Part shown: positions 12,105-24,244 of the stretch, piece by piece | How positions within the stretch are numbered: position 1 is the first letter of the stretch | How the letters are laid out: every line of letters begins with the position of its first letter | Source of the DNA: Cristatella mucedo | Lineage: Eukaryota; Bryozoa; Phylactolaemata; Cristatellidae | Direction: 5' to 3' | Length of the DNA stretch: 64,000 nt | NCBI GenBank assembly: GCA_009760855.2 | Contig: WPIO01000008.1 | Location: 5,240,001-5,304,000 of the forward strand | Notes under the pieces: generated by a model | Databases searched by the model: none | Told to the model about the DNA's origin: nothing | What the model saw: only the letters and a program-made list of their open reading frames with translations | Program-made: the position numbers and the translations under genes

Positions 12105-12330
12105 TTCGTAATAAGCAGGTCGCCTCGCCTAGGCCATTTCTGGCGTTATCCTACTTACCGCTACCCAGTGATAGCGAGTTCGTGACGTTAACTGAACCAC
12201 GATACCAAGTAAAAACAGCGGATTTTACTGAACGGTATATTTGCAAGCGCACCGTGTCGTTTCGCGTCGAGCTACTTCAGAGAAATCTCGACACTCCTGC
12301 TAAGCAATCGGCAAGGCAAACGCACGGACC
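12105..12330 (+). repeat. Dispersed repeat X, copy 1
   Basis: Shares GGATTTTACTGAAC, GCAAGCGCAC, TTTCTGGCG and CACTCCT, in order and spacing, with 22110-22290. The family is unknown to me; terminal repeats or coding capacity were not seen. Confidence 0.6.
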
Positions 12331-13718
12331 TCGCCCTATACACAGGGCCTCACTACAGAGGAAATAACTGGCAGCTCAGTCACTTTAGGCCCCCAGTTGC
12401 CCAGCAGAGAGCACCCTAGTGCTCCGAATTCAGCTCAAGCAAAAGCCCGTACCCCAAACCCCGGGAAATTTTCGATACTTCCGCTCGCTGATTCTGAACT
12501 GTGACGACCAACCGCGTACGCTCATGCGAACGTGTCTGCCGTGCAGCCCGGCTGCCTTTCGAGCCTTCCGCCGAACACCCGACTACAGCACTCCTGCCGT
12601 CGTCGATAGGTGGCGTGCCCCGCTTCGTGCGGCGAAGGCTCAAAGCCGGTAGAAGTCGCTGGCTGGCCGATTTGCGATCTGGCTCTGCTGACGACTGCTC
12701 CGTCAATCCCTATGACCAGGCATCGGCTACTCGGGTACTTCGTCGCACTCTGAGACTTCGCCTTCCGCTTGCACTGGTCCTCCTGACTTTCCACCTGCCA
12801 ACTCCCCGACTCTCTACTCTGCTGAAGCTTTGCATACTCAAATAGTTTGGTCTATTGGTCCCCTCCCCCTGCCCGTCGTATAATTAAAGTTTGTCTGCTG
12901 GCAATCAACAGTTATCTGTGAAGCGACAAATGGCCCTGCATTAACGATAAACTGGCTGTCCGCTTATCTGCAAAGACATAAAACCCCAAGTGTGCCAGAG
13001 CACTGCTAAGCCATAAACCATAGACCTGTCTACACCGCTTATCTGCAAAGCCCTAAATCTAGGCCATAAACTATTAACCTAAACCTGAAGCATCAACACG
13101 CCTGTCGCTCGTCTCAACATCCTTCCCACACGGCGAAGCATGCGCTACAGTAAGATCGCCAAGTCGCCGAAAATATGAAAAGGAATCGTCGAAGCGTGGA
13201 AGGCGTAATATAGACAATCAGTTCTGCCAGTAATTCTGAAGTATCTGCATACGATGCGCAACTGTTGCAGTGCCTTGCGCATCGCCAAAACACAAACCCT
13301 CGCTGGGCGAACAAGTAGCTGGCAGCAGTGGTCACGTGACACACAGAGTAGAAAGCCGTCTTCTATGTGATCGCAGCAGCTAAGCAAAGATGCTTGACCT
13401 GCATGAAGCAGTTATCCATCACTCGAGCCACGATTACAGCAGCAGCCTCGGAGAAAGTTAAATCAATTGTCGAAGACTCCTCCGCAGGGGCTATTAGCAG
13501 CCTGCTGGAACGGTCAGTCACTGCCTTCGCCCCATGTCGGCGAGGCTTATGCACCAAATACCGCGTATTTGCACGTTACGTGCGCCAGCTCTACGCTCCT
13601 TTGTATAATCAGAACTTTTGGCTTGCCAAATTGTGTAATTTGGGTTCTTGATATCGCCGAACGAAGCTTCAGCCGCAGTCAGCACCTGTGCTACAGCGGT
13701 CGCCTTCCCGAAACCTCT
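12331..13718. other. No recognisable feature
   Basis: Short overlapping frames only. Around 12950-13090 the phrase ATAAAC..CTTATCTGCAAAG occurs twice about 75 bases apart, a small local duplication. Confidence 0.35.
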
Positions 13719-13774
13719 AGATTCACTGTAACACATCATTCATGTCAGATTCACTGTAACACATCATTCAGGTC
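13719..13774. repeat. 28-bp direct tandem duplication
   Basis: AGATTCACTGTAACACATCA with its following eight bases occurs twice in a row, differing at one base (CATGTC versus CAGGTC). Confidence 0.9.
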
Positions 13775-14556
13775 ATTCCTGCTCATACCGGAGTACAATT
13801 GGACTCGTGCATCTTAGCACTCTCACCAGTACTCCTTAATTACTTGTTACTTATCTATTAATTATTAGACAGCAGAATATCATATCAGCAAATTTTAGTT
13901 GCCACGTGACTGTCTCTTCTTGAGACGTCGTGTGGCTGCAACTAAAGCGATCGCACTCTCAGTATACGTACACCGCAATCAAGCCATAAACAAGTAAGCC
14001 GAGAATTTGATTGATCTCCGAACTTTTTTGGGCAAGCACTTTTTCATAATTCGCTCAAGCGCTGGTCTGCCATTCGATCAAGTTAGGTTAAGTGCTGCTC
14101 CTTATTTTGCCGAAGTTCAGGAGGGAAATTTTCGAATCCCAAGACCGAGTAAGAAGCCAATTCAGCTCTCAGGCATTCAATTTTACTATGCTCTGGTACG
14201 GTGGAAGGTAAGAGTATTTACCCAGCTCAAGCCTATGACTGCCACCATTGAATATCCCTCACGTTGTAACAGGCCGCTCTGGAACCGTCTATTTCGCGGC
14301 TTTTGATTCGGTGTGCCATCCCAGCGTGCACACAAGTAGTCCATAACTTCAGAATGCATGGCGGTTGGGCTGAAATCACGGTATCCGGTGCGGTGGTGGG
14401 GTGGGGGAGGAGTTGTAGCGAACAGCAGACTTAGCCGTTACTTGATCGTGCCGCCTTTCTGGTCTCTTCCAATCGTCAACTGCTCAGAGAAAAATAAAAT
14501 TCGAAATTCGTAAACTGGAAGACGACGTCGTGGAGTTTTTCGTTACGTCGTTTGCA
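13775..14556. other. No recognisable feature; upstream of a candidate gene
   Basis: Contains no repeat I recognise. It is the region just 5' of the candidate signal-peptide exon at 14557. Confidence 0.35.
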
Positions 14557-14668
14557 ATGGACAAACACGTACCACTTTTGAACTGTTTTCTCGCTATGTT
14601 CGCCATTTTATCGGTGCCGTGCAATCTGCAATGTCCAAGCCCTTTGACGAGGAGCTACGACGACGAGG
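14557..14668 (+). CDS. Candidate first exon with signal peptide
   Basis: ATG opens 37 codons: MDKHVPLLNCFLAMFAILSV is a basic start followed by a hydrophobic core, a convincing signal peptide, then a cysteine and polar residues (CPSPLTRSYDDE). It ends in GAG G|GTGAGC, a good donor in phase 1. The next candidate exon at 15676 starts in the matching phase. The product is unrecognised. Confidence 0.55.
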
Positions 14669-15406
14669 GTGAGCTTTTTACTAATCTTTAATTTTGAAAT
14701 CCTACATATTAGCTTTCGGCAAGCTCGCCATTGTTTCTTGCATGTCCCACATTTGATGGCCAAGTACAGCAGTCACTTCACCGACCTCAACGATGGCAGT
14801 AGTTGTTAAAAATTTCGAGATAGAACCTCAGTTGACAGTGTCCAGTCTGAACCTATAGATCTCATGCTTCGGTAGCCTCGAAGCCTTCGCACGTAAAAGG
14901 GGGACTGGACATTTCGTGTGAAGCCGAAGTTTCTCACACATCGGCGTCGAGCGAGCGTCCGTAAAGCGCCGCCGAGTCGCTACCGCACCGTCCAGTACCG
15001 CCGGAAGCGCGGCCGCCGGATCCACAGCCAGCGCTGGCTGCGATCGTTCGTACTACGACCGCCTGCCGGGGACAGTCAGTGGACAGGAAGCAAGCAGTGC
15101 TGTGTGGCCGACGACTGGCTCCCCGAGCCTGCTGCTGCTGCAAGCTAAAGCAGAATGAGGAAAGCGTGCTGGCATTTAAAGCAAGTGGCATTTAAACGTG
15201 CTGGCAGCCAGGCTCGCGTAGCTCGAGAGCGGAGCCCTAGATTTAGCTCAACGGGCTAAGCGATGGCTACTATTCATTCGAGACGAACTAGGGGGAAAAC
15301 TAGCGACGAAGCTCGCGAAAAGTAGAGGGAAGAGGCGGAGAGAGGTGGCAGCGGCGGGGAAACCGGCAGACGAGCGTGCAGACTCAAATTGGAGAACGGT
15401 GAATGG

Positions 15407-15457
15407 TCAATTCCTTGCTGGCTCCTCGGTCAAAACGAGGAGCCAGCAAGGAATTGA
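15407..15457. repeat. Perfect 22-bp inverted repeat (hairpin)
   Basis: Bases 15407-15428 are the exact reverse complement of 15436-15457, with a 7-base loop GTCAAAA. Arms read TCAATTCCTTGCTGGCTCCT and complement. Confidence 0.97.
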
Positions 15458-15675
15458 GGAAACGAGGAGCGCATGAGCGCAGGATCGAACTTCTCGCATT
15501 CACCGATCGCCTCAGCGGCTGCGCAGCCAGCATTGTACTATGCGTGTCCTTACCAAAAAGCTTTAGTCGCACAAGCAATAGTCGATGACGCCAGTCGCTT
15601 GCAATTAATGACTTCGAGGAGCTCTCGGGCCTCATATTACTCGCCGCCGTCGCCGGCGACGCTCGAATGACGCAG

Positions 15676-15803
15676 ACATGACCCTGGGCGATACCACGGT
15701 CCGAGTGCTGAGCAGATCGGGCCGCATCTACGTCGGACCTGCGTCCCAAGATGTTTCCACGTCGTCGCGCTCGATAAAGATTGACCTCTTGGGAATAGTG
15801 GAG
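15676..15803 (+). CDS. Candidate second exon of the signal-peptide gene
   Basis: Acceptor CGCAG| and donor GAG|GTAAGT (consensus). In phase with 14557-14668 (G|AC gives Asp), it encodes 42 further residues rich in hydroxyl and beta-strand residues (DMTLGDTTVRVLSRSGRIYV...). The intron between them is about 1 kb and contains the perfect hairpin. The exon leaves in phase 0. No family is recognised. Confidence 0.55.
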
Positions 15804-16035
15804 GTAAGTCCTGCTCACGCGCCACACCCTGACTGGTTACCAGAGTAGTAGCCGGCCACTGTTTTTTATCTCTCGCTCTATCGTGAACTTTTTCGCGCGT
15901 GGCTGCATAAGCTAGCCCTTCAGCGGCGGCGGCAGTGTCGGAGGCGAATTTGCAGCAGGTTTGGGAGAATCCGTTGTAAGGCACCAATTGATGCAAAAGA
16001 TCAAGACTGACTGTCCATCGACAGACATATGAAGG

Positions 16036-18141
16036 CTACTGTAGGTCGTACCAATCGATCCTAGCAAAGGCCAAGTCCAGTTTCTTTAAAAATATTGTTG
16101 AATCACGTATGCACAATCCAAAAATGCTGATGTCGACGATAAACCATCTCCTCAACCGCTCCCAGATTTGCTCCTTACCTGTAGATCCTTGTGATGATCT
16201 AGCCGATCGCTTCTCTCGAGTCTTTGTGCAGAAGATAGACAAGATCAGGAAGTCCATCACTACGATGACAACATCACCCCTAGAATGCTGTTCCCCAATT
16301 CCTGGCTGCACCTCAATGTCTACATTTAAGCAGGTCACTAGTGATCTCGTCCTGAAGTTCGTATCTCAATCAAAGAAGACAACAAGTCCTTTGGACCCTA
16401 TTCCCACTGTCCTGCTCCTACGTTGCATTGATCTGCTGCTGCCATGCATAACTAACATCATTAATATGTCATTAGCCTCAGGTCATGTCCCAGAACCTTT
16501 AAAAAAAGCTGTAGTCAGGCCACTTCTCAAGAAAACAACACTAGACCAAGAGAACTTGAGCAACTACCGCCCAGTCTCCCTTCTACCATTCCTATCAAAG
16601 ACACTGGAACGGGTCGTGGCAGACCAGCTGAACTCATATATTGAAACTTCAAACCTTGCTAGTAAGTTACAGTCTGGCTTTAGAGCTAATCACTCCATAA
16701 AATCAGCATTACATAGGGTGTACAACGACCTACTCAGGAATGCAGACTTAAGTAGAGTGTTTCTGCTTGTTTTGCTCAATCTTTCGGCAGCGTTTGATTC
16801 TATCGATCACAAAGTTCTTCTAGAGCGCCTCTCATCTCGCCTGGGCATCACTGGCACTGCTCTGCAATGGTTAAGGTCATATCTCAGTGGGAGACTCCAG
16901 AGTATTGACGTGAATGGACAAAGATCATCCGAGGTACCTCTGAAATATGGGGTACCTCAGGGCTCCGTGCTAGGTCCGGTTCTTTTAACGGTTTATTCTC
17001 TCCCTCTTGCTGATGTGACTGCCAAGCACAATCTAGGCTTTCACTTCTATTCGGAAGACAGTCAGTTGTACCTTTGCTTTGATCCCTCCTAGCCTTCGAC
17101 CATCTCGAATTATCTCAACTCACTTGCTGCATGTATTGATGACATCCGCACATGGATTGCAGCAATTTTTATAAAACTCAACGAGGATCAAACTAACTTA
17201 CTAGTTATGGGCAAACCCAGTGTAATTCAGAAATTGGAAAGTCTGAAGCTCAAAAATTGCTCTGCCAGCATATCTCCTATTGAATCAGCTCAAAATCTAG
17301 GTGTCATATTCCAAAGTGACCTCTCGTTAGATGACTACATCAGCTCCACAGTCAAATCTGCTTATTTTCAGCTACCTAACATTGCTAGAACTCGGGCTTG
17401 TTTAGATAAGGATACCACGTCTAAGTTGGTCCATGCATTCGTGACATCCCGTCTCTACTTCTGCAACTCACTGCTTGCTGGCCTACCGGCATGTGCGATC
17501 AGGCGATTGCAGCTGGTGCAAAACTCCGCAGCTAGGCTTGTCTGTCGTGAGCGTTACAGTTGTCACACCACTTTTCGCCGACCTGCACTGGCTCCCAGAC
17601 AAGCAACGGATTGACTTAAAGGTTTCGTCACTCACTTTTAGGTCACTTCATTCTTTGGCTCCAGCCTATATCTCAGATCTACTCCCCCATCAGGCCAAGC
17701 ATCTCACCACCCGCTTTTCGGAATCCAACAGTTTACCAATACCTCGTACAAACCTCAAATCCTTTGGAGACCGTGCATTTAGTTTGTATGCTTCCAAAGC
17801 CTGGAACTCCCTCTCGACTTGCGTCAGAACATCCCCTGACTTGACCACATTTAAAAAGAACTTAACACACCTATTTAGGACAGCATTTAGTGGGTCCCTG
17901 TGATTCGTCCTTGATGTGCTTATGCATGCTGACATTATGCATGCTGCCACTAACCACATTTGCATGCTGACCCTGTGCATGTCACCCCTAACCATATTAT
18001 TCATGTTATTTATCGAGCATAATACCACTCACCATTCAATTGCATTTCCCTTTGCAGCAAATGTAAAGCGCCTAGAAAGAGATTGAGTTCTCTGAAGGCG
18101 CTTTATCAAGTGCATTATTATTATTATTATTCTTATTATTG
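16036..18141 (+). mobile_element. CR1/L2-like LINE, 5'-truncated, inactive
   Basis: The longest copy of the window's main LINE. From about 16042 it encodes the linker and reverse transcriptase: NYRPVSLLPFLSKTLERVV (fingers), QSGFRANHS, LSAAFDSIDHKVLLERL, YGVPQGSVLGPVLLT, then the catalytic box as FHFYSEDSQLY, where YADD is expected. The endonuclease part is missing. There is an in-frame TAG at 17090 and a frame shift near 17540; the coding end is at 17903. The 3' UTR has a hairpin (18065-18073 pairs with 18096-18104) and an (ATT)n tail from 18114. It lies between candidate exons of the + strand gene. Confidence 0.93.
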
Positions 18142-18251
18142 ATCACCCCAGTGTCGGTGGGAGGCTCGCAAGGTAGGGAAACTGACAGGAGCACGTCAGC
18201 GACTTTAGCCCAAACTCCCTCCCTATTACTGTTCTCATAAACGACACCGGA

Positions 18252-18730
18252 AAAAGTTGTTTTACACCAGCTCAACTCTTATGTCAACACTATAAACCTA
18301 GCTAGTGAATTCCATTCAGGATTTAGTTATAGGAACTCCTTAGAGTCAGCACTGTTGTGACTGTATAGTGACATCCGAGTTCTGATGGTTGGAAAACTTA
18401 GTTTGAGTCTCTGCTAGTTCTGCTTAATCTCTCGGCTGCGTTTCATGCCATTGATCGAGTCTTTCTTTAGCATCTATCCACTGGTCTAGCCATCCGTCCA
18501 TAGCAATGATTTGGTTTCTATTTCAAGGGTAGATTTGAGAGCGTTGATGCCTACCGGTAACAGTCGTCCGGGTAGCATTTGCAAATATGGAGTACCCCAA
18601 TGATTTGAGCTTGGTCGACTGCTTTTTACAATCCATGTTCTTCCTCTTGCCAATGTACCGCCAAGCATAACATCGCCGAGCATAACAAAAGCTTTCGTTT
18701 TTATGCACATTACGCAAAGTTGCACCGGAA
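18252..18730 (+). mobile_element. Older LINE reverse-transcriptase fragment
   Basis: Resembles 16600-17040 of the larger copy (CAGCTCAACTC, TTCCATTCAGGATTTAG, CTCTCGGCTGCGTTTCA) with many stops and gaps. It has no 3' end and is much more diverged than its neighbour. Confidence 0.7.
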
Positions 18731-19660
18731 TTGCGGAAACTGACTATTGATCAGAACTGGAAGAGAGTGGGCGAGACAAGGACTCAAATAGTACAAATGG
18801 CTGACACTTCTAGCCATCTTCTGCTGCTTCTTCTGCTGCTTCTTCTGTCGAAGTTTCTACACCAGCCTAAGCGTTTCGGTGAAAAAATAGGTCAATTTTT
18901 CAAAATCAAGAAAGATCGACAAACGACTAAGTTAAATGATGACAAAGCCAGACGCCTGCTCACAGACCACTTCGAGTGTGCGTATGTATGCAGACAACGA
19001 AACTTGGTTCGTCTAATAATAATCGGTGATGGTGTAGTTCGACTGTCATCGCGTGCTCGGTATTTTAGTATCCTCTTTGATAACTGCTGAAGTTTTGAAC
19101 ATTTCATTAGGAAGACCACTTTTTTTTTTATAGCCGTCACGTTTCACCCTTGTCTAAAACCTTAATTAATGCCATTTTAAAAAGCCTCCTCGTGCCCTCT
19201 AGTCCTCTATAAAGAATAAGATGGCTTTTCGATTCCTATAATCTAAGACCATTGGCGACTTGGGTTTTTGCTCTCGAGGTACTAGACAGGTGAACTTACT
19301 TCATAATATTTATTCAACGACATCTTCTCTCCTGCGGCCAACTGAAGCCATCCTCTACTGCAATTCTTACCCTCTACTTCCATTCCACTCACTTCTTCGA
19401 CTGCCTTTCAGACTCTGCAATGCTTCTCACTTTCCATCAGTTGCATGAGATGAAGTACGTGGGCTACCGTTAGTGCACCGAAAGCCACTTGGACTTTGAG
19501 TACGCTATAGAAACAATCTCCAGCACGACACCCACTTGAGTCCTTACGGCTTCGTGGATTTATTATCGGAGGTGGCAGGTACATGTAGCAGCGTAGGATG
19601 AAGCGCCGCCGGTCGGCAGTGGAAGAAAGGGTATATAAAACCCTCGGGTCCTCCTGTATG
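18731..19660. other. No recognisable feature
   Basis: Includes a short CTTCTGCTG run at 18820-18850 and a TATATAAAA at 19631-19639. Nothing else is supportable. Confidence 0.35.
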
Positions 19661-19662
19661 GA

Positions 19663-20035
19663 CAATAAATTAATAATAATAATATTAATACACTTGATAA
19701 AGCGATCTCAGAGAACTTAATGTCTCTCTAGGCGCTTTACATTTGCTGCAAAGGGAAATGCAACTGAATGGTGAGTAAACTCATGCTTGATAAGAAAACA
19801 AAATGAATAACATGGTTAGAGGTGACATGCACAGGGTCAGCATGCAAATGTGGTTAGTGGCAGCATGCACAGTGTCAGCACGCATAAGCACGTGAAGGAC
19901 GAATCATAGGGACCCACTAAATATTGTCCTAAATAGGTGTTTTAAAATTCTTTTTAAATGTGGTCAGGTCAGGGGATGTTCTGGTGCAGGTCGGGAGGGA
20001 GTTCGAGGCTTTGGGAGCTGAGCTGAAGTCTAAGT
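19663..20035 (-). mobile_element. 5'-truncated LINE copy, about 370 bp
   Basis: Minus-strand LINE: matches the last part of the coding region (AAAGCCTCGAACTCCCTC), the 3' UTR with TGACCCTGTGCATGTCACC, the hairpin and the ATT tail at 19663-19690. Confidence 0.9.
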
Positions 20036-20125
20036 TAATTGAGAGCTCAAGTGATTCGCAATAGTCAGCCAGCTGCGCTTGGGCACCGTACGCTGCGGCT
20101 GGTACGATTGTCTCTGCGGCTTCGA

Positions 20126-20308
20126 AATAATAATAATAATAATTATAATAATACACTTGATAAAGCGCCCTCAAATAACTCAATCTCTTTCTAGGCGCTT
20201 TACATTTGCTGCAGAGGGAAACGCGATTAAATTGGTGAGTAATATCAAGCTTGATAAACAACATGAATAACGTAGTTAGGGGTGACATGCACAGGGTCAG
20301 CATGCGAA
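20126..20308 (-). mobile_element. 5'-truncated LINE copy, about 180 bp
   Basis: Minus-strand LINE 3' UTR, hairpin and a longer ATT tail (20126-20152). Same family as 19663-20035 but a separate insertion with its own tail. Confidence 0.9.
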
Positions 20309-20373
20309 ATAGTATCCCAAGGCTTGGGACTTGTCGTATTAAGGTATGGGTTGGGTTAGCTTCGCTGTTGCAG

Positions 20374-20495
20374 CGTTCTGCTACCGCTGGCGCGTCGGCG
20401 AGCATAGCTGCGGCACATACGACAGGTTGGCCGGGCTGCGCGAGGCCAACTACACCTGTAACCGTACCGCGTCGGCAAGGACTCGGCACCTTTAC
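20374..20495 (+). CDS. Candidate exon, possibly Ig-like segment
   Basis: Bounded by TGTTGCAG| and TAC|GTGCGT. It encodes about 40 residues with a YRW...C...YTCNRT arrangement, which recalls the W and the second-cysteine strand of Ig-like domains, with a possible N-glycosylation NRT. The reading phase runs straight into the next candidate exon at 20783. It enters in phase 1, so it does not join directly to 15676-15803 (phase 0); an exon is missing between or it belongs to another gene. Confidence 0.4.
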
Positions 20496-20782
20496 GTGCG
20501 TAGCATTTAATGCCAAGGACCTGAGTTCAGAAGCCACTACAGCGAAGCGTTTGTAACGTACGCAAGTAGCACCTGGGTCATAATTGCGAGCTCTCTGAGG
20601 AATGGCAGCAGCCGACGTTGGCGACGGGCAGGCCGCGACAGGTTCGATGCTCGCAATTCGGGCTTGTCATTGCTCAAACATAAGACAAGGACTGCGAAGA
20701 CGTGCGCTTGAGAGTCTGAACGAAGACTGCTTCCGCTGGGTCGGCGCCAGCGGCAGCAAGTTTACCTGACGTGCGAGCGCAG

Positions 20783-21037
20783 CTTGGCTTGCATTTTGTT
20801 GTTGAGATCGACCCATATTTTGGAAAGCGAGTGTGGAATGCTACGCTCGTCAGCCAGACGGACGTGGCTACGAAGGATTTCGGACTGGTGCACCGGGAGG
20901 TGGATAGCTACGGCGGCGTACCCACGAAGTCCATCACCATGACAGCCGCGTTTGGCTCTCGTGGCCTCTGCATTACTGTCGTAGTGACGCTGCTCAAGGA
21001 GTCGGGAGCCGTCCTGAGAGACTCTGAAGGAATGTCG
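20783..21037 (+). CDS. Candidate exon, unknown extracellular-type sequence
   Basis: Acceptor GCGCAG| and donor TCG|GTGAGA, 85 codons, phase 0 on both sides and in phase with 20374-20495. The product starts LGLHFVVEIDPYFGKRVWNA and ends near LRDSEGMS, alternating hydrophobic residues as in beta strands, with a possible N-glycosylation NAT. I do not recognise the family. Confidence 0.45.
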
Positions 21038-22012
<975 letters not shown>

Positions 22013-22079
22013 TAACGCCGAAGGCTCGGCGGAGTAGGCTTGACCTGCCGCTTGCCTAGCGGCGTAGCCTTGCGCCTAA

Positions 22080-22300
22080 TGCCGTTCGGTGCGCGCCTAC
22101 GCGAAATAAGCTGGCCGCCACGAAACGAGCGTTTCTGGCGCCGACCTGCTTACCGTTACTAAAGGGGTCGTGTGTCCGCGGCGTGAATTGGAAAGCGAGA
22201 CACACAAATTGAGGATTTTACTGAACTTTATTCGCAAGCGCACACAGTCGATGCGCGTCTAGCTCAGCCTCATCTCCACACTCCTCGCACGTTCTCAACA
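22080..22300 (+). repeat. Dispersed repeat X, copy 2
   Basis: Matches 12105-12330 in order (TTTCTGGCG, CCTGCTTACCG, GGATTTTACTGAAC, GCAAGCGCAC, CACTCCT). It directly precedes the 121-bp array. Confidence 0.6.
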
Positions 22301-22304
22301 GCAC

Positions 22305-23070
22305 CAACATTCTTGCGGAGGGAATACTTCTCCACACTGAGCGCGAACCGGAGCCTAAAACCTAACCGGAGAACTAGGACTTCGTTTCCACCTGTGCGGA
22401 AGGAATACCCCAAACACACCAATCTAAGCACTCTTGCGGAGGGAATACTTCATACTGAAGCGCGAACCGGAACCTAAACCCTAACCGGAGAACTAGGACT
22501 TCGTTTCCACCTGTGCGGAAGGAATACCCCAAACACGCCAACTTAAGCACTCTTGCGGAGAGAATACTTCTCCAGACTGAAGCGCGAACCGGAGCCTAAA
22601 CCCTAACCGGAGAACTAGGACTTCGTTTCCACCTGTGCGGAAAGAATACCCCAAACACGCCAACTCAAGCACTCTTGCGGAGGGAATACTTCTCCACACT
22701 GAAGCGCGAACCCAAGCCTAAACCCTAACCGGAGAACTAGAACTCGGTTTCCACCAGTGCGGCAGGAATACTCCACATACGCCGCCTCAAGCATTCTTGC
22801 GGAGGGAATACTTCTCCACACTGGGGCTGCTTACGTGTATAATGGGAAACGACCCAAATAGACGGAGCCCGAACCAGAGCCTAAACCCTAACCGGAGAAC
22901 TAGGTCTCGGTTTCCACAAGTGTGGCAGGAATACTCCACACACGTCACCTCAAGCACTCTTGCGGAGGAAACACGTCTCCACACTTACGCTACTTACATC
23001 TATACTGGGGACGACCCAAATAGACGGAGCTCAAACTGGAGCCTAAACCCTAACCGGAGAACTAGGCCTC
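22305..23070. repeat. Satellite-like tandem array, ~121-bp unit
   Basis: GAATACTTC occurs at 22322, 22443, 22562, 22684 and 22806 (spacing 121, 119, 122, 122). Each unit also contains a related TGCGGAAGGAATACCCC about 81 bases on, so the unit is itself built from diverged half-repeats. The last units are longer (~160 bp) through an insert with GACCCAAATAGACGGAGC. Peptide-repeat frames on the minus strand are shadows. Confidence 0.92.
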
Positions 23071-23700
23071 CACACACGTCAACTACGCCTAGCTCGCACC
23101 GGCAAATCCACGTGCTAGCGCACACACAAAACACAAAAGAAATACAGAATGCCAGCTCAGGCGCGATACGACCGTATTCGGTGGAGTCCACCGAATCATC
23201 CTAGCGCTGTCTTGTCCTGTTCCGTCCATCGTCGGCGGACGGCCCGCCCTCCTCCCTCGCTTTCAGAGAAACGAGTGCCTGACGGCGTCGAAGCGCAGAG
23301 CCGGACCGAAGGCCAGAAGAGACAAAAAAAACCAGGCCCAGAGCGAGCGTCGCTCGACTCTTAAATACTTAGCTTAGACAATGGGGCAAGAGCTTAGTGG
23401 TATTGGGCCCGACACCAGGGCCCATTACGGTAAGGAATTAATACCGGCACTAGGCCACTGGAATGTCCCCTCTGTCCAGCTTGAATGGCGAATGGGTTCC
23501 AGACGATTCTTTTTGGACAGAGTGATGGCGAAGGTTGACAGGCCAGCCAACATCAATCAGCAGCTCCCGCGGGTATCGGACCAATTCTAAAGGCCGACTC
23601 GCCACCGCTGGTCAGACAGCTTCCTGGCTTGCTCTTAAGCGCTTCCTCTCTAACCGCACTGACGCTCCTCTCTGGCTCACTGCTCCAGGACAAAGGAGTG
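23071..23700. other. No recognisable feature
   Basis: Nothing recognised between the satellite-like array and the CA repeat. Confidence 0.35.
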
Positions 23701-23702
23701 CG

Positions 23703-23957
<255 letters not shown>

Positions 23958-23964
23958 ATAATCA

Positions 23965-24036
23965 TGACGATAGGCCGTTTGTGTGACGCCTAAGAGAGCC
24001 GAATCTCTATCCGGGCACTTAGCAACTCGCCGGGGT
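23965..24036 (-). mobile_element. SINE family 1 fragment
   Basis: Diverged minus-strand piece holding the B box (GGAGTCGACCCC) and part of the 3' hairpin (GCCCGGATAGAGATTCGGC). Head missing. Confidence 0.55.
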
Positions 24037-24136
24037 CGACTCCATCGTCGGTAGGTATTACCTTCGACGGTCTTCTAATGAGCGGATGACTATTTAGAGA
24101 GTAGATGACCTTTCACTGAGTTAATCGCAAGTGACA

Positions 24137-24244
24137 GCCGAGGTCGTGGGTCGAGGTCGAGGCCGTGGGCTCGAGCCTGTGGAATATGCGAAGCGCCAGA
24201 ATGGAGATTAATGGCTCTTGGGGCGCTAAACAAATGAATTACAT
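24137..24244 (+). mobile_element. SINE family 1, head-truncated
   Basis: Begins near GAGGTCGTGGG, carries CCGTGGGCTCGAGCCTG and then AAGCGCC...GGGGCGCTAAACAAATGAAT. Plus strand. Confidence 0.8.

Noticed and set aside
19631-19639. A TATATAAAA as a promoter TATA box
   Set aside because: It lies just before a LINE tail, and no supported exon follows at a fitting distance.
22493-22984. Minus-strand frames encoding repeated peptides in the 121-bp array
   Set aside because: The peptide repeats follow the DNA repeat, and the frame shifts between units; no start or splice context.
22305-23070. Telomere-like CCCTAACC words
   Set aside because: Only one per 121-bp unit, never in tandem, so not an interstitial telomere.
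22305-23070. A CRISPR-like array
   Set aside because: The units are contiguous, diverged and much too long for repeats with spacers, and the genome is eukaryotic.
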